Source: Aedes albopictus
Lineage: Eukaryota; Arthropoda; Insecta; Diptera; Culicidae
Direction: 5' to 3'
Length of the DNA: 64,000 nucleotides
Assembly (NCBI RefSeq): GCF_035046485.1
Contig: NC_085138.1
Location: 446,563,204 to 446,627,203, forward strand
Shown: positions 1 through 11,697 of the stretch, one piece after another
Position numbering within the stretch: position 1 is the stretch's first letter
How the letters are laid out: each line of letters begins with the position of its first letter
Notes under the pieces: model-generated
The model's database searches: none
Told to the model about the DNA's origin: nothing
What the model saw: the letters and a program-made list of their open reading frames with translations, nothing else
Program-made: the position numbers and the translations under genes

Positions 1-1794
1 TGCTTGACAACCTGATATGGTTACTGTAGTGCAATTTAGCATCAAACTGTTGATGGTCCCTCTAGCGGCCAAGTTGCCAACTAATCATATGAACCAAAGT
101 TCTAAATGGTAGATCTTATCAAGCCCTAAAACTTTGCCGAAGAAAGTATTGCGCTAACTCTTAACACACTCGAGATAATAGGCCACACCCCCGAAAAGCC
201 GGAATCTCATAAGCTCTTAGTCTCCTATAACGCTCACCCCTGTCTAGTAGGAGTTCGTTTAATAGGAGTCCGTTTAATAGGAATTCGTTTAGTAAGAGAC
301 TCGACTGTAGTGTGCTGCGGTTAGCGAAATTCCACAAACACTAGATTCGAACTTTTGCCCCAGTGGTGGGGCAAGAGTTCGAATAAAACACACACATATA
401 AAAAGTGTTGTAACTCAAAATTGAAAAGAAATTTGGCGTAACTTTGTTCAGCAAAATTTTAGCTCATGGATGGTAGAATCACCACACGGTATTTATTTAT
501 TTTAATCTGCTTCGAGTTTTTGAAATATGTTGAATTTTCAACTAAGGTCGAACTTTTGCCCCACCTTACTCTATCGTCAAGTTAATATCGCACGCGGGCT
601 TTAATGACTCAACTTTAGATCTAGTTTGATTGCATATGATAGCTTAAAAGCGAGAAGCTGTGTTGTCCCCAATTCCCGGACATAGTTCAACGGCGATATG
701 TGGTGTACTGGAAACAGAAGTTTTACCAATAGAGAATGGAGACCTAAAATGTAGTGTGGATTCAACACGCTTATATTTGATTTATTTTGTACTCACCTTT
801 AAAGCTAATAGAAATGAACTCACCAATGTTTCGCGTTTGATGAATATCTTTCGAAAAGCTGCCATAGATGTTTTCAAGCCTCTTCTCACCGATAGGGAGC
901 TCCACTAACCTTTAAGCAGAAAAAAAAGCTTCAAAAGCTCCCATAAAACTTTGCCGCCGTATCATAGCAAGCCGGCTCTCGGGCTTATCGTTTACACTTG
1001 TTTGTTTATCCAATACAAACAACCAGCCCAAATGGTGTGTTGCCTAGCAAAGTGAGGGTGACGACGGCGCCATCCTTGTGTTAGTGCTGCTAAGCCTTCA
1101 CCGCGTTATATCTTTCGTATAGTCGCGGTATCTTCGTGGCGCTGCTGCTGGCTGGCTGGTTGGAGATGGATGACCATTGCTCTCCAGCTCCATTAGTAGC
1201 AGCAGAAGCACCACCAGCAGCTCTCTCGCTGGTTTTATTCACTATACCCACCGAATGTTGATGTCAGTCGCAATCGGGTTCTCTGCACGGTCGCCAACGT
1301 TCGATTTTCAGTCCACCGCCGGGAGTGTGGAAAAGCAGTGCGTCGCGACGACGGCTTCAGGATCTCCACCCGCACAAGTTGTTCTTCCGTTGTTGGTTGA
1401 TAGAACTACAATATCTTACAATAGTCGCCTGCTTTGATTAGGTGGGTTTGCTTGGGATGCTTCGATTAGTGAAATGTACAAATTCATTGAACTCGGGTGG
1501 GAAGAAGAAACCAATCGAAGTTTGCCATGAAGCGATCGAATGTGTGAATTAACACAAGAAACAAGTGTATAAAGTGCAGGAAATGACAGAAAAGTGGCTA
1601 CTATTTAGTAACGAAATCACGTACAGATCGTTTTTCTTCGCCATTCGCTGTTCTCTTTCACACGCACGCGGAGAAGTACAAGAGCCGAAAAAACCCTATG
1701 TGTACAAAATCGAATATTGAACTTGAAATGGGGCACCCGTCCCGAATGGCGAGGGGGCTCTAGGCGTAGATTGCACGTTTCGACCGCAGCTTAC
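1..1794. other. non-coding unique sequence, no gene recognised
   Basis: Mostly AT-rich sequence up to about 1000, then a GC-richer stretch with GCTGCTGCTGG and CAGCAGCAG runs (1140-1225) typical of insect promoter or leader DNA. Two copies of a 'CGAACTTTTGCCCCA' phrase lie near 345 and 548. On the minus strand AAAG|GTGAGT near 798 resembles a donor, but the frame before it is only about 40 codons and has no convincing acceptor. No protein is recognised. Confidence 0.5.
247..291 (+). repeat. 15-bp minisatellite, three units
   Basis: Three consecutive 15-bp units: GTAGGAGTTCGTTTA, ATAGGAGTCCGTTTA, ATAGGAATTCGTTTA. Each differs from the next at one or two bases. A partial fourth unit follows. 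Confidence 0.85.
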
Positions 1795-2070
1795 CTGTGT
1801 TTGGTAGATCCCAATCTTCCGTAAGAGCTTTAACTTTTCTGGCTCTTCTTTGTTTACCCATTGCTGCTGCGTTAGCCTCTCGCGGCTTCTTTCGTGTCTC
1901 TGTTTTATTCTCTGTGCCTGGTTGGTTGGTGCGTCCGATGTCCAGATTCTTGGCCAACTTTGATTCACTGCCATGGACTTCTTGCGCGATGATATTTGGT
2001 CAAACCCGCGGCGCGCGTGAGCGTGTGTGTGAGCCTGCCACTGACTGCTGCTCTGGACGCTCGGTGCACT
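1795..2070 (-). other. candidate first exon (5' leader) of a minus-strand transcript
   Basis: Read on the minus strand, the segment starts at an arthropod initiator-like TCAGT (A+1 at 2070; a second TCAGT has its A at 2042). It is AC-rich and non-repetitive, and ends in ACACAG|GTAAGC with the GT at 1794-1793. An open frame from an ATG at 1974 stays open through the donor, about 60 highly charged codons rich in K, R, E and Q, matching no family I know. Kozak context is poor (T at -3), so a 5' untranslated exon is the more economical reading. It is divergent from the plus-strand exon at 2727-3167. All inferred from sequence character; no TATA box is seen. Confidence 0.4.
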
Positions 2071-2726
2071 GACTTCGGGTTTGATTTTTATCGAAAAGTA
2101 ACCTGGAGAGGTAGTTAATGATGTTGCCCGTTACCTCTTTTCATCGCTTGTTTAACATTTGATGGAATCGAGTATTGTTGCTGATTGCTGTTTTTATTGC
2201 ATTGGACAGTGATTTCGCTGCTCTATGCTTCATTGACTTTCATTAGAGTTATTGGACTGGCTGCTTCCTACGTCGGCCGAATTGGCTAGTTGTGTGAGTG
2301 TGTGGGGGTGGGATAGTCCTTTTGTGCAACGAAAGTAAACACTCCCACAGTAGGCTTTGGCTGCCAATGTACAACGTGGTTGTGTTCGAACTCCTTCCGC
2401 TTTTACTGGTGTGTGTTGGAAGTGAATGATTGCTGCATGTAGGAATTTGACAGTTCAGATCCAAGTAGCCGCAGGAAAGTTTTTTGATGAATGAAACTCC
2501 ACACTAGAATTAAGACACAATCTTCAGTGGGAAACAGTGGGCAAAGCGTGTGAAAGATGATATGAATCGTTGAACCAGTTTTCTTCGCCCGAGGAGAGTC
2601 TGGCTTCTGCGGACAGAGCATACATTTTGAGTGGATGGAAGAACGAAATGTTCTGGGAGAAATTATGTTGTTATCGATTTTCTTCTACCACCAGTAAACA
2701 AACTCGGAACGGAATCGTGCTGTTTC
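2071..2726. promoter_or_regulatory. putative shared divergent promoter region
   Basis: About 650 bp of unique sequence between two outward-facing exon candidates. It contains a GTGTGTGAGTGTGTGGGGGTGGG stretch split around 2292-2315 and several ATTG/CAAT motifs, but no clear TATA box for either direction. Assignment rests only on the position between the two inferred exons. Confidence 0.3.
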
Positions 2727-3167
2727 AGTAGTGTGTGTATGCAGGAAGAAGCTGAACGACCGTGCAAGCCGTGAATAACGTGTTAAAACATACAACACTA
2801 TTAGTGAGATGTAAAATAGTCGCAACACAAAAAAAAATACCATCACATATCGACGAGTGTGGAGAAGAATATCAATTACAAAAAATTACACCAGCATTCT
2901 GCAATAAATCACAGAAAACTACGCACAAGAAGAGCGTACGAAGTCTGGCTATCGACATCTGTGTGCTGTTTCGCGCGTGTATACCGTGCCCACCAGAGTA
3001 GGCGATGCACTTCTTCCGATAGCGCTGATGCCAGAAGCCTACTGCATGTGAATAAAATATACATACGAGCAACGTGCTAAATGTCAACCGAGTAGGCCGT
3101 GACAACGAACAACAACGAAAGCCAGAGAAACCTGCAGAGCGCGGACGGACGACGTAATTCGAAAAAG
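2727..3167 (+). other. candidate 5' untranslated first exon, plus strand
   Basis: The start is placed at an initiator-like TTTCAGTAG (A at 2727). The segment is AC- and CAA-rich, carries several short upstream reading frames and no long one, and ends at GAAAAAG|GTAAGAAA (GT at 3168-3169), a strong insect donor. Composition changes sharply to AT-rich intron-like DNA after the donor. No acceptor-exon pair with coding potential is found downstream, so the first intron would run through most of the window; the recursive splice candidate at 55275 is on the same strand. The exact start is uncertain by hundreds of bases. Confidence 0.45.
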
Positions 3168-3558
3168 GTAAGAAACTACATTGGAAAGCTGATCTGAGTG
3201 GGGATAGTTGACGACTAGTGGGAATGCTAATTAATGTCTGCGAAATTTGCCATCTATGGACGATCGCTTTGATCGCTGATCAAACAGTTCCTAGCTCGTC
3301 TAAAGCCCATACATTCACTGAATTTTGATGATTTTTTTTTTGTTTTTCGATCAGTCATATATAAATTTTTAATGCCAAACTATCCTCTCAACTCACCTCC
3401 TTCGAGAGTGATAGGCTACTTGGATGGCAAAAAAAGGAAGAGCCTACTTTTCACCTTTCCGCAAGACGACGTCTGATAGGGAAGAAGCTGCGCGCCTATC
3501 AGGCAAAGCTGGTTTACGTTTAAAATATATACGGGCTTGTACCGTAGCAGGCAGCTAT

Positions 3559-3723
3559 CCAATCAGGCAGCCTCTTGGGGTATGCCTCAATGGGAGCTAA
3601 ACCGGAACGGATCGGACGCTGATTGCTGAGACGATTGCTTTTTAGCGAAGATCACGTATGGCCTGTACCACCACCGACCGACTGACTGACCGGTATAAAA
3701 TGTAGGCCTGCTGCGCTTTCATC
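3559..3723 (+). promoter_or_regulatory. TATA-type core promoter candidate
   Basis: A canonical TATAAAA at 3694-3700 with GC-rich flank (ACCGG before it) is followed 27 bases later by TCATCC (A at 3721), a workable initiator. CCAAT lies at 3559-3563, about 160 bp upstream. The DNA from 3440 to 3690 is GC-richer and not repetitive. It may be a second promoter of the plus-strand gene or a small independent transcript. Confidence 0.4.
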
Positions 3724-3827
3724 CCTGAATTACATAGTAGGATGTGAAAACTCGGTGGTGCTTGATGCGTTTTTAAACTGTTTCGCAGTCGAAGAATATC
3801 GTGCTCAGTGCAGTTTTCATTTGCAAT

Positions 3828-3905
3828 ATGAAAAATGAAGCATTAAAAACGGTATCATTTTTGCATCTATTTCTTCTACACTACATTTATTCAATCAAAC
3901 ACTGA
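3828..3905 (+). CDS. 25-codon ORF downstream of the TATA promoter
   Basis: This is the first ATG-initiated frame of note in the transcript predicted from 3721. It has a charged start (MKNEALKT) followed by a hydrophobic run (VSFLHLFLLHYIY) and a TGA at 3903. The arrangement is signal-peptide-like, but there is no mature region and no good donor to extend it. It could equally be a chance frame in AT-rich DNA. No homologue is recognised. Confidence 0.12.
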   Translation: MKNEALKTVSFLHLFLLHYIYSIKH

Positions 3906-4146
3906 CCGCATTTTGCATAATCCAAGCATTAGGGGAACGCAACCTAAAACGGCTCTAATGGGAACAAAACAGATTTTTGCTATTTCGATGTAATCGACAG
4001 TAAATATATAAGATTTTAAACGATTTTGTAGTGATTTTTATCGCATCGATTGGAGAATATTGACCATTTAGCTACTAACTACCAAGCGCCTCCTTCGTTA
4101 AAAAAATGTCTAAATAGGTTATCAAATCAAATACTAAAGATGCCAT

Positions 4147-4352
4147 TAAGGTCCCATTAGACATGACAAATATTTGGCCAAACAAGTCCAACAAATGACC
4201 AACACGTAAATCATGGCAACCTCGGATGAATGTCGGACTACAATGGCAAATATTTGTCATTATGACAAACAATCTAATGGCCCCTTTAGACTGTTTGTCA
4301 TTATGCCAAATATTTGCTTGGTAAAATATTTGTCACGTTTAATGGGACCTTA
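4147..4352. mobile_element. MITE, TIR TAAGGTCCCATT
   Basis: The left arm TAAGGTCCCATTAGACATGA is matched in inverted orientation by the right arm ending ...TTAATGGGACCTTA, each followed by AAATATTT. Arms are about 30 bp and the element about 206 bp. The interior has further 'CAAATATTTG' pairs. The target duplication is ambiguous because the arm tips are themselves TTA/TAA. Confidence 0.6.
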
Positions 4353-5424
4353 TCAAATCTACAATTTTATTAACTATTTTGATCACTTTACTCTTTCGTA
4401 CTCTGAGGATGGGTCTAATATAAAATTGGGTTCATGTCAGTTATGTCAATTTAGTAATCAGAGGTCAGTCAACTAGTATTCCTATTGTAATTTCAAAAAT
4501 TGCTTGCTTGTTTCAATGATGTTCGAATGAAAATCAATAAAATTCACTAAATTTAAGCTTTTCCGGAAGAAATGGGTTACTTTGGATTATTGGATTTGCA
4601 GTCATTTGGGAACCAAATAAAACCCTAGCGTTTCAGTTTTCGCGACGTTTCCGCCCATTTGAGACCTTTTTCATGGGTTCAGTCGGTCAAGATTTTCTAG
4701 TCAAGATTGCTTTTAGTATAAATTGTCTGCGAAAGTTTTATTATAAACTGGGTCTGATCGATTTTGAACTGTCGTGATGCGAACAATCGCCTACTTATTG
4801 GGCGGTCTAGAATTCGGTTCCTGTTTTTCGAATCTTAGACATTTACTGTTAAATATTTCTGTCAGAAACGCATGAAGATATTTTGAATAATTTTCACAGT
4901 TCTTAGAAGAATTACAGGAATTTATATTGGAATTTGTAAGAATGCTTTGGAATTATATGCTTTTTATTTTACTTAGCACACTTATGACCTTTTTAAATCG
5001 AACCCCAGATCTGTTTATAGAAGAACCACAGTGATTTTGTGCACCCCCCATTTTGACAGCTTTTTGACACGGTTTTGCCAGCCTTTTTTGAATAAGGGAA
5101 ATAAAAACAGTGTGTTTACTCAGCATTTCCATTTGAGAATCAACGATAATTCAGTTGATGTCTATTAGTCTCATACAAAAATTAAATATCGTTATAAACA
5201 CGTAACTTTTGAAAACGGCCAAATATTTCGGCTCAATATACTTTGTTAACTGAATCTCATCCCAATATAGAAAAATGGAAATCATGCTTCTTTATTCCAG
5301 ATACGTCTCCAGGAATACTTGGGGGCCGTTCAGCAGTCGCTGTCGGGTTTCTTTCTAGCATTTCTTCATTTTTACAGCAATTCATCCAGTAATTTCTTAG
5401 CGATTTTTTTTTAAATTCCCCCTA
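4353..5424. other. AT-rich spacer, nothing recognised
   Basis: No open frame, repeat array or RNA gene could be supported in this stretch. Scattered low-complexity A/T runs only. Confidence 0.5.
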
Positions 5425-6100
5425 CGGAACTTTCACAAGTTTTTCTTGAAATTCCTTTGGAAACTCGTGCTGGGATTCCTTCAGAAATTTGTGCTGGTAT
5501 TATTGCAACGTCTTCAGCCAGAAGCTGTACAGTCTCAACTGGCTACGATTCTCCACAAAGGCTTAAGGGATTTCTCTTTTGATTATTTTTGGAATTCCTG
5601 CAGAAATTTTCCTAGATTTTTTTGCTGGAATTCTCCTGGATTACATGCTAGAATTAGTAAAGCCATTTCAGATGCGATTCCTCCAGAAATTATTCCAATT
5701 CTTACGTATATTCCTTCATCTAGAATCCTAACAGGGATTTTTCTTAGAGATTTCAATAGGAATTCCGCCAATGATTCTTCAAGAAATCATTCCAGGAATT
5801 TTTCAAGGAATTCTTCTTCGGATGCCTTAGGGGATTTATTTCAAGATTGCAATAGGGATTCCGTAAGGAATGACTCAAACAATTTATCCGGGAACTACTC
5901 AGAATAGGGAAGTTTACCCAGAAATTAAAAACGGGATTCCTTCAGGAGTTCTTGTAAAGTTTCTTCCTGTAACTCTTTGGATAATCTACCCGTGAATTCT
6001 TCAAGAAATTCTTCCAAAAATTTCAACTGGAATTTCACCAAGAACTTCTCTAATGATTCAAGTTGGGATTTTTCTATATCTTCAAAAATTTTTCCAGGGC
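5425..6100 (+). repeat. degenerate 12-bp repeat array (TTCCTCCAGGAA family), plus orientation
   Basis: Repeated variants of AGGAATTCCTCC, here strongly diverged (for example 'GGAATTCCTGCAGAAATTTTCC'-like phrases). Because the unit is 12 bp, reading frames stay open. The 153-codon frame at 5446-5907 ends in tetrapeptide-like NRNS/SRNFSRNSS series and is not a gene. Confidence 0.75.
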
Positions 6101-8097
6101 TTCATTTAGAAATTATGCTCATTGTTGTGTTAAGCGTGCTTTTCTGTTACTGGCATAACCGCTCCCAGTATTCAGTGTATGCCATGGACACGTGGAAGGG
6201 GATGTTTTCGGTTTAGAACACTTTGAAAATAAAAGAGAAAAAGGCAGTGGAATCGTAGCCAGCGGTACTGAACAGTTACGCTTCCGCTGCCGTGTACTGT
6301 CTTCTATGGAACACATTTACTACAAACTGCGTAAAGGCTGTGTTCCAGTAGGGCTGTCATTACAAGAAGAAGTGAAAGGTTTTTAGTTATGCTTTTAAAA
6401 GCCTAAATATCATTTCATGAAGACTGAATTCGCACATTAAAAATCCTTTTTTTATCTGCTTCCATCCTTCTCTTCAATTCTCGAACACAAAGAAACCTTC
6501 ACCTTCTCTCCAACCATCTTAAGGACTAATCGGGTCTTTACTGTATTGAGATTGCAGGTGTTTCATTTTGAAGAGTGTCGATCAGGATTTCTTTAATAAA
6601 ACGTGGTTTAGTTCTGAAGAGATTTTTTTTTCATGAATCAAGTAGTATGTAATTTATGCCTATGAAAAAATCCATAAACGAAATACTGTAACAGGCTCTG
6701 CGCGCGAGCGGCTGCCTTTTCAAAAGTCCAACCTCTGTCACACTTTTTTTTTTACGTTTCGCGTCGTTTTGAATATGCCAGCCGTGGTGCCATGCCATCC
6801 GGCAATGTTACCTCGAAAAGTGTATTATTTTGATAACTTATTATTATTATATTGAATTTGTCTTTGTCTCGACTGATTGAGGATTGCATCAGTCATTTCT
6901 TAGAGTTTGCAATTTGCCCCAAATCTCTGTCATGTGGTAAAGGTTGGGATGGAGACTCTCATAACAGCAGTCTAGGATTGTACAGCGTACGAGTTTGTGC
7001 GACTTGCTTAATACTAATCTGCCGTAATTCTGCAAATTTCCACGTTTTTTGGCATATATCTTGAGAAACAGTAAAACTGTGATATGTCTGCTATATTAAG
7101 ATGCAAGATTTAGTGGTAATCTAGCATCTATGGAAGAAAATATAGCGAACGATCAAGAGTTTGATGAATACCGTATGCGTGATAATGTTTGCACCATCCT
7201 ACAAATATGGTTCCCATATCCCTCTACATACTTACAATGCACAGTGGTTCCGCCATATAATAACCTAATCCAAAAATTTGACCTCAATCTGTGATATCAT
7301 TGTGGTAACATAACGTTTAATGCTTTAAGCTAACTTTCCAGATCCCAAGTAGAGCGCTCAAGTAAAATTCCTCCTTTTTCCGCAAGTAATTTTGACAATC
7401 GATCTATATGGGGAGAAATGTCACTTTTCCTTACGGAATAATATCACGGACTATTTTTCCGCGTGGAAAAGTGACAGCTTCATTTGATTTGCACGGGAAA
7501 CGTTACTGGCGTTACACTTTTTTCCTTACTTGCCATCTGCGAACCGCTCAAGTAATTTTGAAGCGGAATCATTACTTGATCATTACTTGACCTATCTTTT
7601 TCCACAGTACGTACGGAGTGGAAACTAGCCATTAATAACTAAGATCGATCACTACTTATGTCAAATGTATGCCGAAACTTTTCCGTAGAGCTCATGAAAG
7701 TAGATGTTCTTGAGTAGACATTTTATTTTAATTTATCTAATTTCAATCCTATGCATCAATCTATTAAAAAGTCTCATCCATTCGGCATGTATTTGATTGA
7801 TTGTGTTCATTCTTAGAAAATTTAGATGTCATACTGTATCATGAATGGTATCATGTTATTAGAATAAATTTGACTAAATTAGATACTTTTTCCTCAACGT
7901 ATAAAAAAACGCAAAATTTTCAACAAGCCGGAAAAAATGGTTCCCTTTCCGACCCCTTCGGACGTTCATATCTATAAAACTTCACTATAATCCTAAACAA
8001 TGTTTTACTGGCGAGTTTAGCTGCGACCGATTGCGACCAGATTTGTGGTAGTCACATAAGTGTCATACCTTCAATATACTCAAAAACTAACAAATAC
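6101..8097. other. intergenic/intronic spacer with minor repeats
   Basis: No gene is recognised. Around 7340-7600 there are inverted phrases ('GCTCAAGTAA...TTTTGA', 'AAATGTCACTTTTCC' with 'GGAAAAGTGACA'), compatible with an old inverted-repeat element whose ends I cannot place. 6830-6850 has a short ATT run. Confidence 0.4.
7107..7152 (+). repeat. dispersed repeat copy A (GTGGTAATCTAGCATCTATG)
   Basis: About 45 bp nearly identical to 37867-37912: TAGTGGTAATCTAGCATC, then TATGGAAGAAAA and ATAGC, AACGAT, with two or three substitutions. The second copy ends in an AAT run, suggesting a truncated retroposon family. Confidence 0.7.
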
Positions 8098-9956
8098 CCC
8101 AAGTAACACAATAAGCTATATAAGTGTTTAAAGTTCACTATTCATACAAAACGTAGTGTATTTTTCTTGTATTATTTACTTAATTTTGAACACTTGTAAG
8201 ATCAAAACAGCGCAAAAAATGGCGGCTTATAAAACATCTTACATGTAATATAAGATGTATCTCAACACATTTATATCGCTTGAAAAAATGATATAGAACA
8301 TACCATCCAACTCCCAAATATGTATCCAAATATTTATCAATAATATCACTTGTAAAATACACATATAAAACAACTACAGTCATAAGCTCAAATGATACAT
8401 TTTGATAGTAATATAACTTGTAAAAATCATTTATATTACACATTATTTGCACAGGTTGAAATTAAGCTATCGTTAAGCTATATAACTGGTAGAAAGCTTT
8501 TATACTACAAAAATAATATATCCAACAATATGTGTAGCATAAAAACTGTCAAAACACAGAATAACAAAATTAATTTAATTATAAATATATTTGGATTCTT
8601 CAACCACTTGAACATGGATTTTGAAAAATATATGTTATGAAGTCAATAATGGTTGTAGATTATTTAAATAGCCAATAAAGACATGGTTCATGCTCAATGA
8701 TGGTAGCGCTATTTTACATGCGAATCAAAATTTATGGTGAAACTGCCGATTTTACTCTCCCAGATTTCAAGCGCTGCAGGGTTCAAATAATAAAGCCAAC
8801 CATAAACATTAAAATAATCCATCCAAATTGTGCTGTTCATTGTCTCCACATGAAGAATCAATATGGCTGCTTCTACATGAGGCTTACAGTGCCGTACAGA
8901 AAATGTAAACAACTATCTAAATTATTATCTAAATTGTTATCTAAATTGTTTTTGGGCCTAAGACTTATCTCTGTTTGGAACACACGTAAGATTAGAGTGA
9001 TATGAAATCAATAAATATTTTTGTTTCGAAATTTATAATGAAATGAAGGAAAAATATATTTCCACATGGTTTCCACATTTTTATTGGTACATGCACATTT
9101 TTGGCAGGTACTGTAATTTGGATGAATTTGCTTTGGAAAAGACGTTATATCTGAAGACCTTGCGTTAAAATTACGTTAGTAATACAAACTTATAACATTC
9201 ATACAACAAACGTTTTATTGAGCTATAATTATGTTTTGAGCTCAAAATTTAAACTCTGAAATAACTACACTACAACTTAGTTTCAGCTTGGTTGAATCTG
9301 TCAAAATGTAAACGTAAACATTATCATTGTTCTCTTCGCTCTGCTGTTGGTGTTGAATCTGAGTCGTTTTAGGATATTTGGGAATAAAACTAGTCGCTAT
9401 CTAATTCGGGATAATAGGTCTTAGGATCGTGCTAGGTGATGTCCAGAAAAATATGTAAGTAGCAAGATTTCGAGTTGTATCCCGAAATTCAAGAGTCATC
9501 TTGCCTAGTTCAAACTTTTCTGTGGTCATCGTCTTCGACGCCCTGTATAGTATAAACTCGACAGCCAACACAAATCTATCTCGACATCATCGTCCTCGTC
9601 GGAGATCTTTCTGTCCACTACCGACCAAAATATGGGCCATGAAACCTATGCTTTAATCTGCGTTGAATTGTGCAGTTATGAAAAATTGGACAAACCCAAA
9701 ATGAGACGCTTCCGTAAAATAAAAACATTTTTGCTTTTATGAGTGATTTGCATGATGCTCTATTATTGTTATATATTAGTAAAATATAGTTGTTTTATAC
9801 TTGGTGCAATACTAAGATATTTTTTTGCTGTTTGTAATTGGCTAACATTATTAAAGCCTAAAAATAACACAACATGCTTCCTGATACACTTATATTACAG
9901 ATATAGAACATCTTTTGAAATTTTGATTTTGAAAGATGTTTTCTGTGTTACTTGGG
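8098..9956. mobile_element. inverted-repeat element, TIR CCCAAGTAACACA
   Basis: The left end CCCAAGTAACACA (8098) is matched inverted by TGTGTTACTTGGG at the right end (9944-9956). The very AT-rich interior has repeated TATAACTTGTA / TATCACTTGTA phrases and no long coding frame. The same terminal sequence bounds the smaller element at 34131-34715, which supports a real family. I see no clean target duplication, so the two ends might belong to different copies. Confidence 0.45.
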
Positions 9957-10790
9957 ACCTCCCGCGTTGCATTGCTGGAAACACTTTTTCTCAACTTTCA
10001 CCCTCTATATTCATCACATTATGTGTGTTTCACTATGCTTGAGCAGTTTTGACTACCGTGGACCACCTAAACTAATATTAGTATTTCCACATCAGTTGGT
10101 AACCGAAACTGCAAAATAATGAATTTCGGCTCCGTATAGCCAAAAACTCGATCGAGCCCATTTTTAATAAACAATTCAAAAACGCATATGGAATGTAAAT
10201 ATACATCAAATTTAGCGGTCTCATCATAAAACTCGAGAAACTCATATTTATGACCGCCCTCATATGGGGCTGGAGCCAGTGTGCAATGTCTTGGCTTTCT
10301 TTGCATGCACGTAAGCTCTAACTCATATCATAGTAGGCTGCGGGTAAAAAAATCTGATTTCTTAAGTTTAAAATTTGCAAAAAAACAAGGGCAACTATTC
10401 CTGAAGGTATCCACTGGTCGTCCAAGGTTAGCATGAATTACGAAGGCTATCGCTGCCACCATAAAGAAGATTTGAGCGAATTATGTGTGCCCAATGAGAA
10501 AAATGGCGGGGAAACGCGAAATCAGCGACTTGACGGCACGGCAGATCGAAAAGGAAAATTGGGCCTTGATGATCCTTCGACCATAGAATAAAAATAGCAA
10601 TGGCATCCGGGAGCTACGAGTAGTGCCATATAAGAAAGCTTTGGATTTGCCCGAACGCAACATCTATTTTGTTTTTTAATTTTCGAAGTAAGCATGTTTT
10701 CTATCGATCCCGTTGCAAATTCCAGAATCAATAGTTATATTAAATTTTGTTTATGTGTTAATGTCTACACTATTAAGCAATGCCAAAATA
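9957..10790. other. spacer, nothing recognised
   Basis: Unique AT-rich DNA. Short frames on the minus strand (10067-10306, 10481-10731) have no recognised similarity and no supporting splice signals. Confidence 0.4.
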
Positions 10791-10794
10791 AAAA

Positions 10795-10925
10795 AAACCC
10801 TAATTAATCCACCTAGCGGTGATGGCGCCTTCCTCGTGCCTTCGAAAACACATTTCAACAAAACTCAAGTGACATGTTGATGAATATTGCACTTTCATAC
10901 GTTAAACAAAAATCCATTACACCAG
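10795..10925 (+). repeat. dispersed repeat (CCACCTAGCGGTG family), uninterrupted copy
   Basis: Phrases 'TTAATCCACCTAGCGGTG', 'CTCGTGC.TTCGAAAAC' and 'CTCAAGTGACATGTTGATGA' are shared in order with 23390-23480. After 'GTTGATGAATA' this copy reads straight into 'TTGCACTTTCA', whereas the other copy carries a 449-bp insertion at exactly that point. This is the empty-site paralogue. Confidence 0.85.
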
Positions 10926-10974
10926 AAATCATATCGTTTATGTAGCTTTGATGTTTGCGCCTATATGTCTTATG

Positions 10975-11697
10975 GACATATATGAGCGAATCCAAAGATG
11001 GCCGTCACAATGGCTGCCTTGCAAATACCGAAAGCACGGATCTCGTCATCTAAACAACAAACAGAGCAGAAAAAGCAATGAGTAGCCTTGCTCACTCGTG
11101 TTAAACATTGAGTAGCATTTTCGTCTTCGGGCGTTTTGTGGATGACGAGATCGGTGCTCTCAAAAATGCGAGTCAAAAATGCACCTGGACGCTCTCCCAT
11201 TTCACCATAACAAAAAGCCGCTATCTTGAACTTTGAGCCGCAATTTTGGATTTAAGTCCGCCATCTTGACTATTCTGGTCTTTATTTTTAGACTCCACAT
11301 TTCTTCCCCATACCAGATATACCCATATTGCATGGTTTTGAGCCCAGAGCTCCATTGAACAGCCACCATCTGGTCACCATTTTTTGGAGTCCACATTTCG
11401 TTACTATATCAAATAAACCCATATGACACGGATTTAGAGCTTAAAACGCCATTGAACAACCACCATTTTGAATTTGGAGCCGTCATCTTGGTGTTTGGAC
11501 CACCATTTTGCATATTACGGTCGCCATTTTTGACTCCAGACATCTTCCCTGTACCAAATATACCCATATTACATGCAGTTAGGGTCTAAAACTGCTTTAA
11601 ACAGCCACCGTCTTGAATTTGGAGCCGCCATTTTGGATTTTAGATCGCCCTCTTGGAAATTGTGGTCGCCATTTTTGGACTCCGGATATCTTCCTTA
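10975..11697 (+). repeat. 'CGCCATCTTG' tandem repeat, left block
   Basis: Roughly 180-bp units built from the phrases 'GCCATCTTGGATTTTAGACC', 'GGTCGCCATTTTTGGACTCC', 'CATCTTCCC.ATAC', 'ATATACCCATATTGCATGG' and 'CTAAAACTCCATTAAACAGC'. The array continues at 14985-16165 after interruption by the foldback element. It is AT-moderate, degenerate and non-coding. An inverted pair, 'CGGATCTCGTCATC' near 11038 and 'GATGACGAGATCGG' near 11140, precedes it. Confidence 0.75.

Noticed and set aside
660..908. 82-codon ORF and its complementary minus frame
   Set aside because: The plus frame does not begin with ATG and the minus frame is about 46 codons without a clear acceptor; no similarity recognised.
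1780..1820. Minus-strand CAG|GTAAG at 1795 as a second recursive splice site
   Set aside because: No pyrimidine tract precedes it; the upstream sequence is leader-like, so an ordinary donor fits better.
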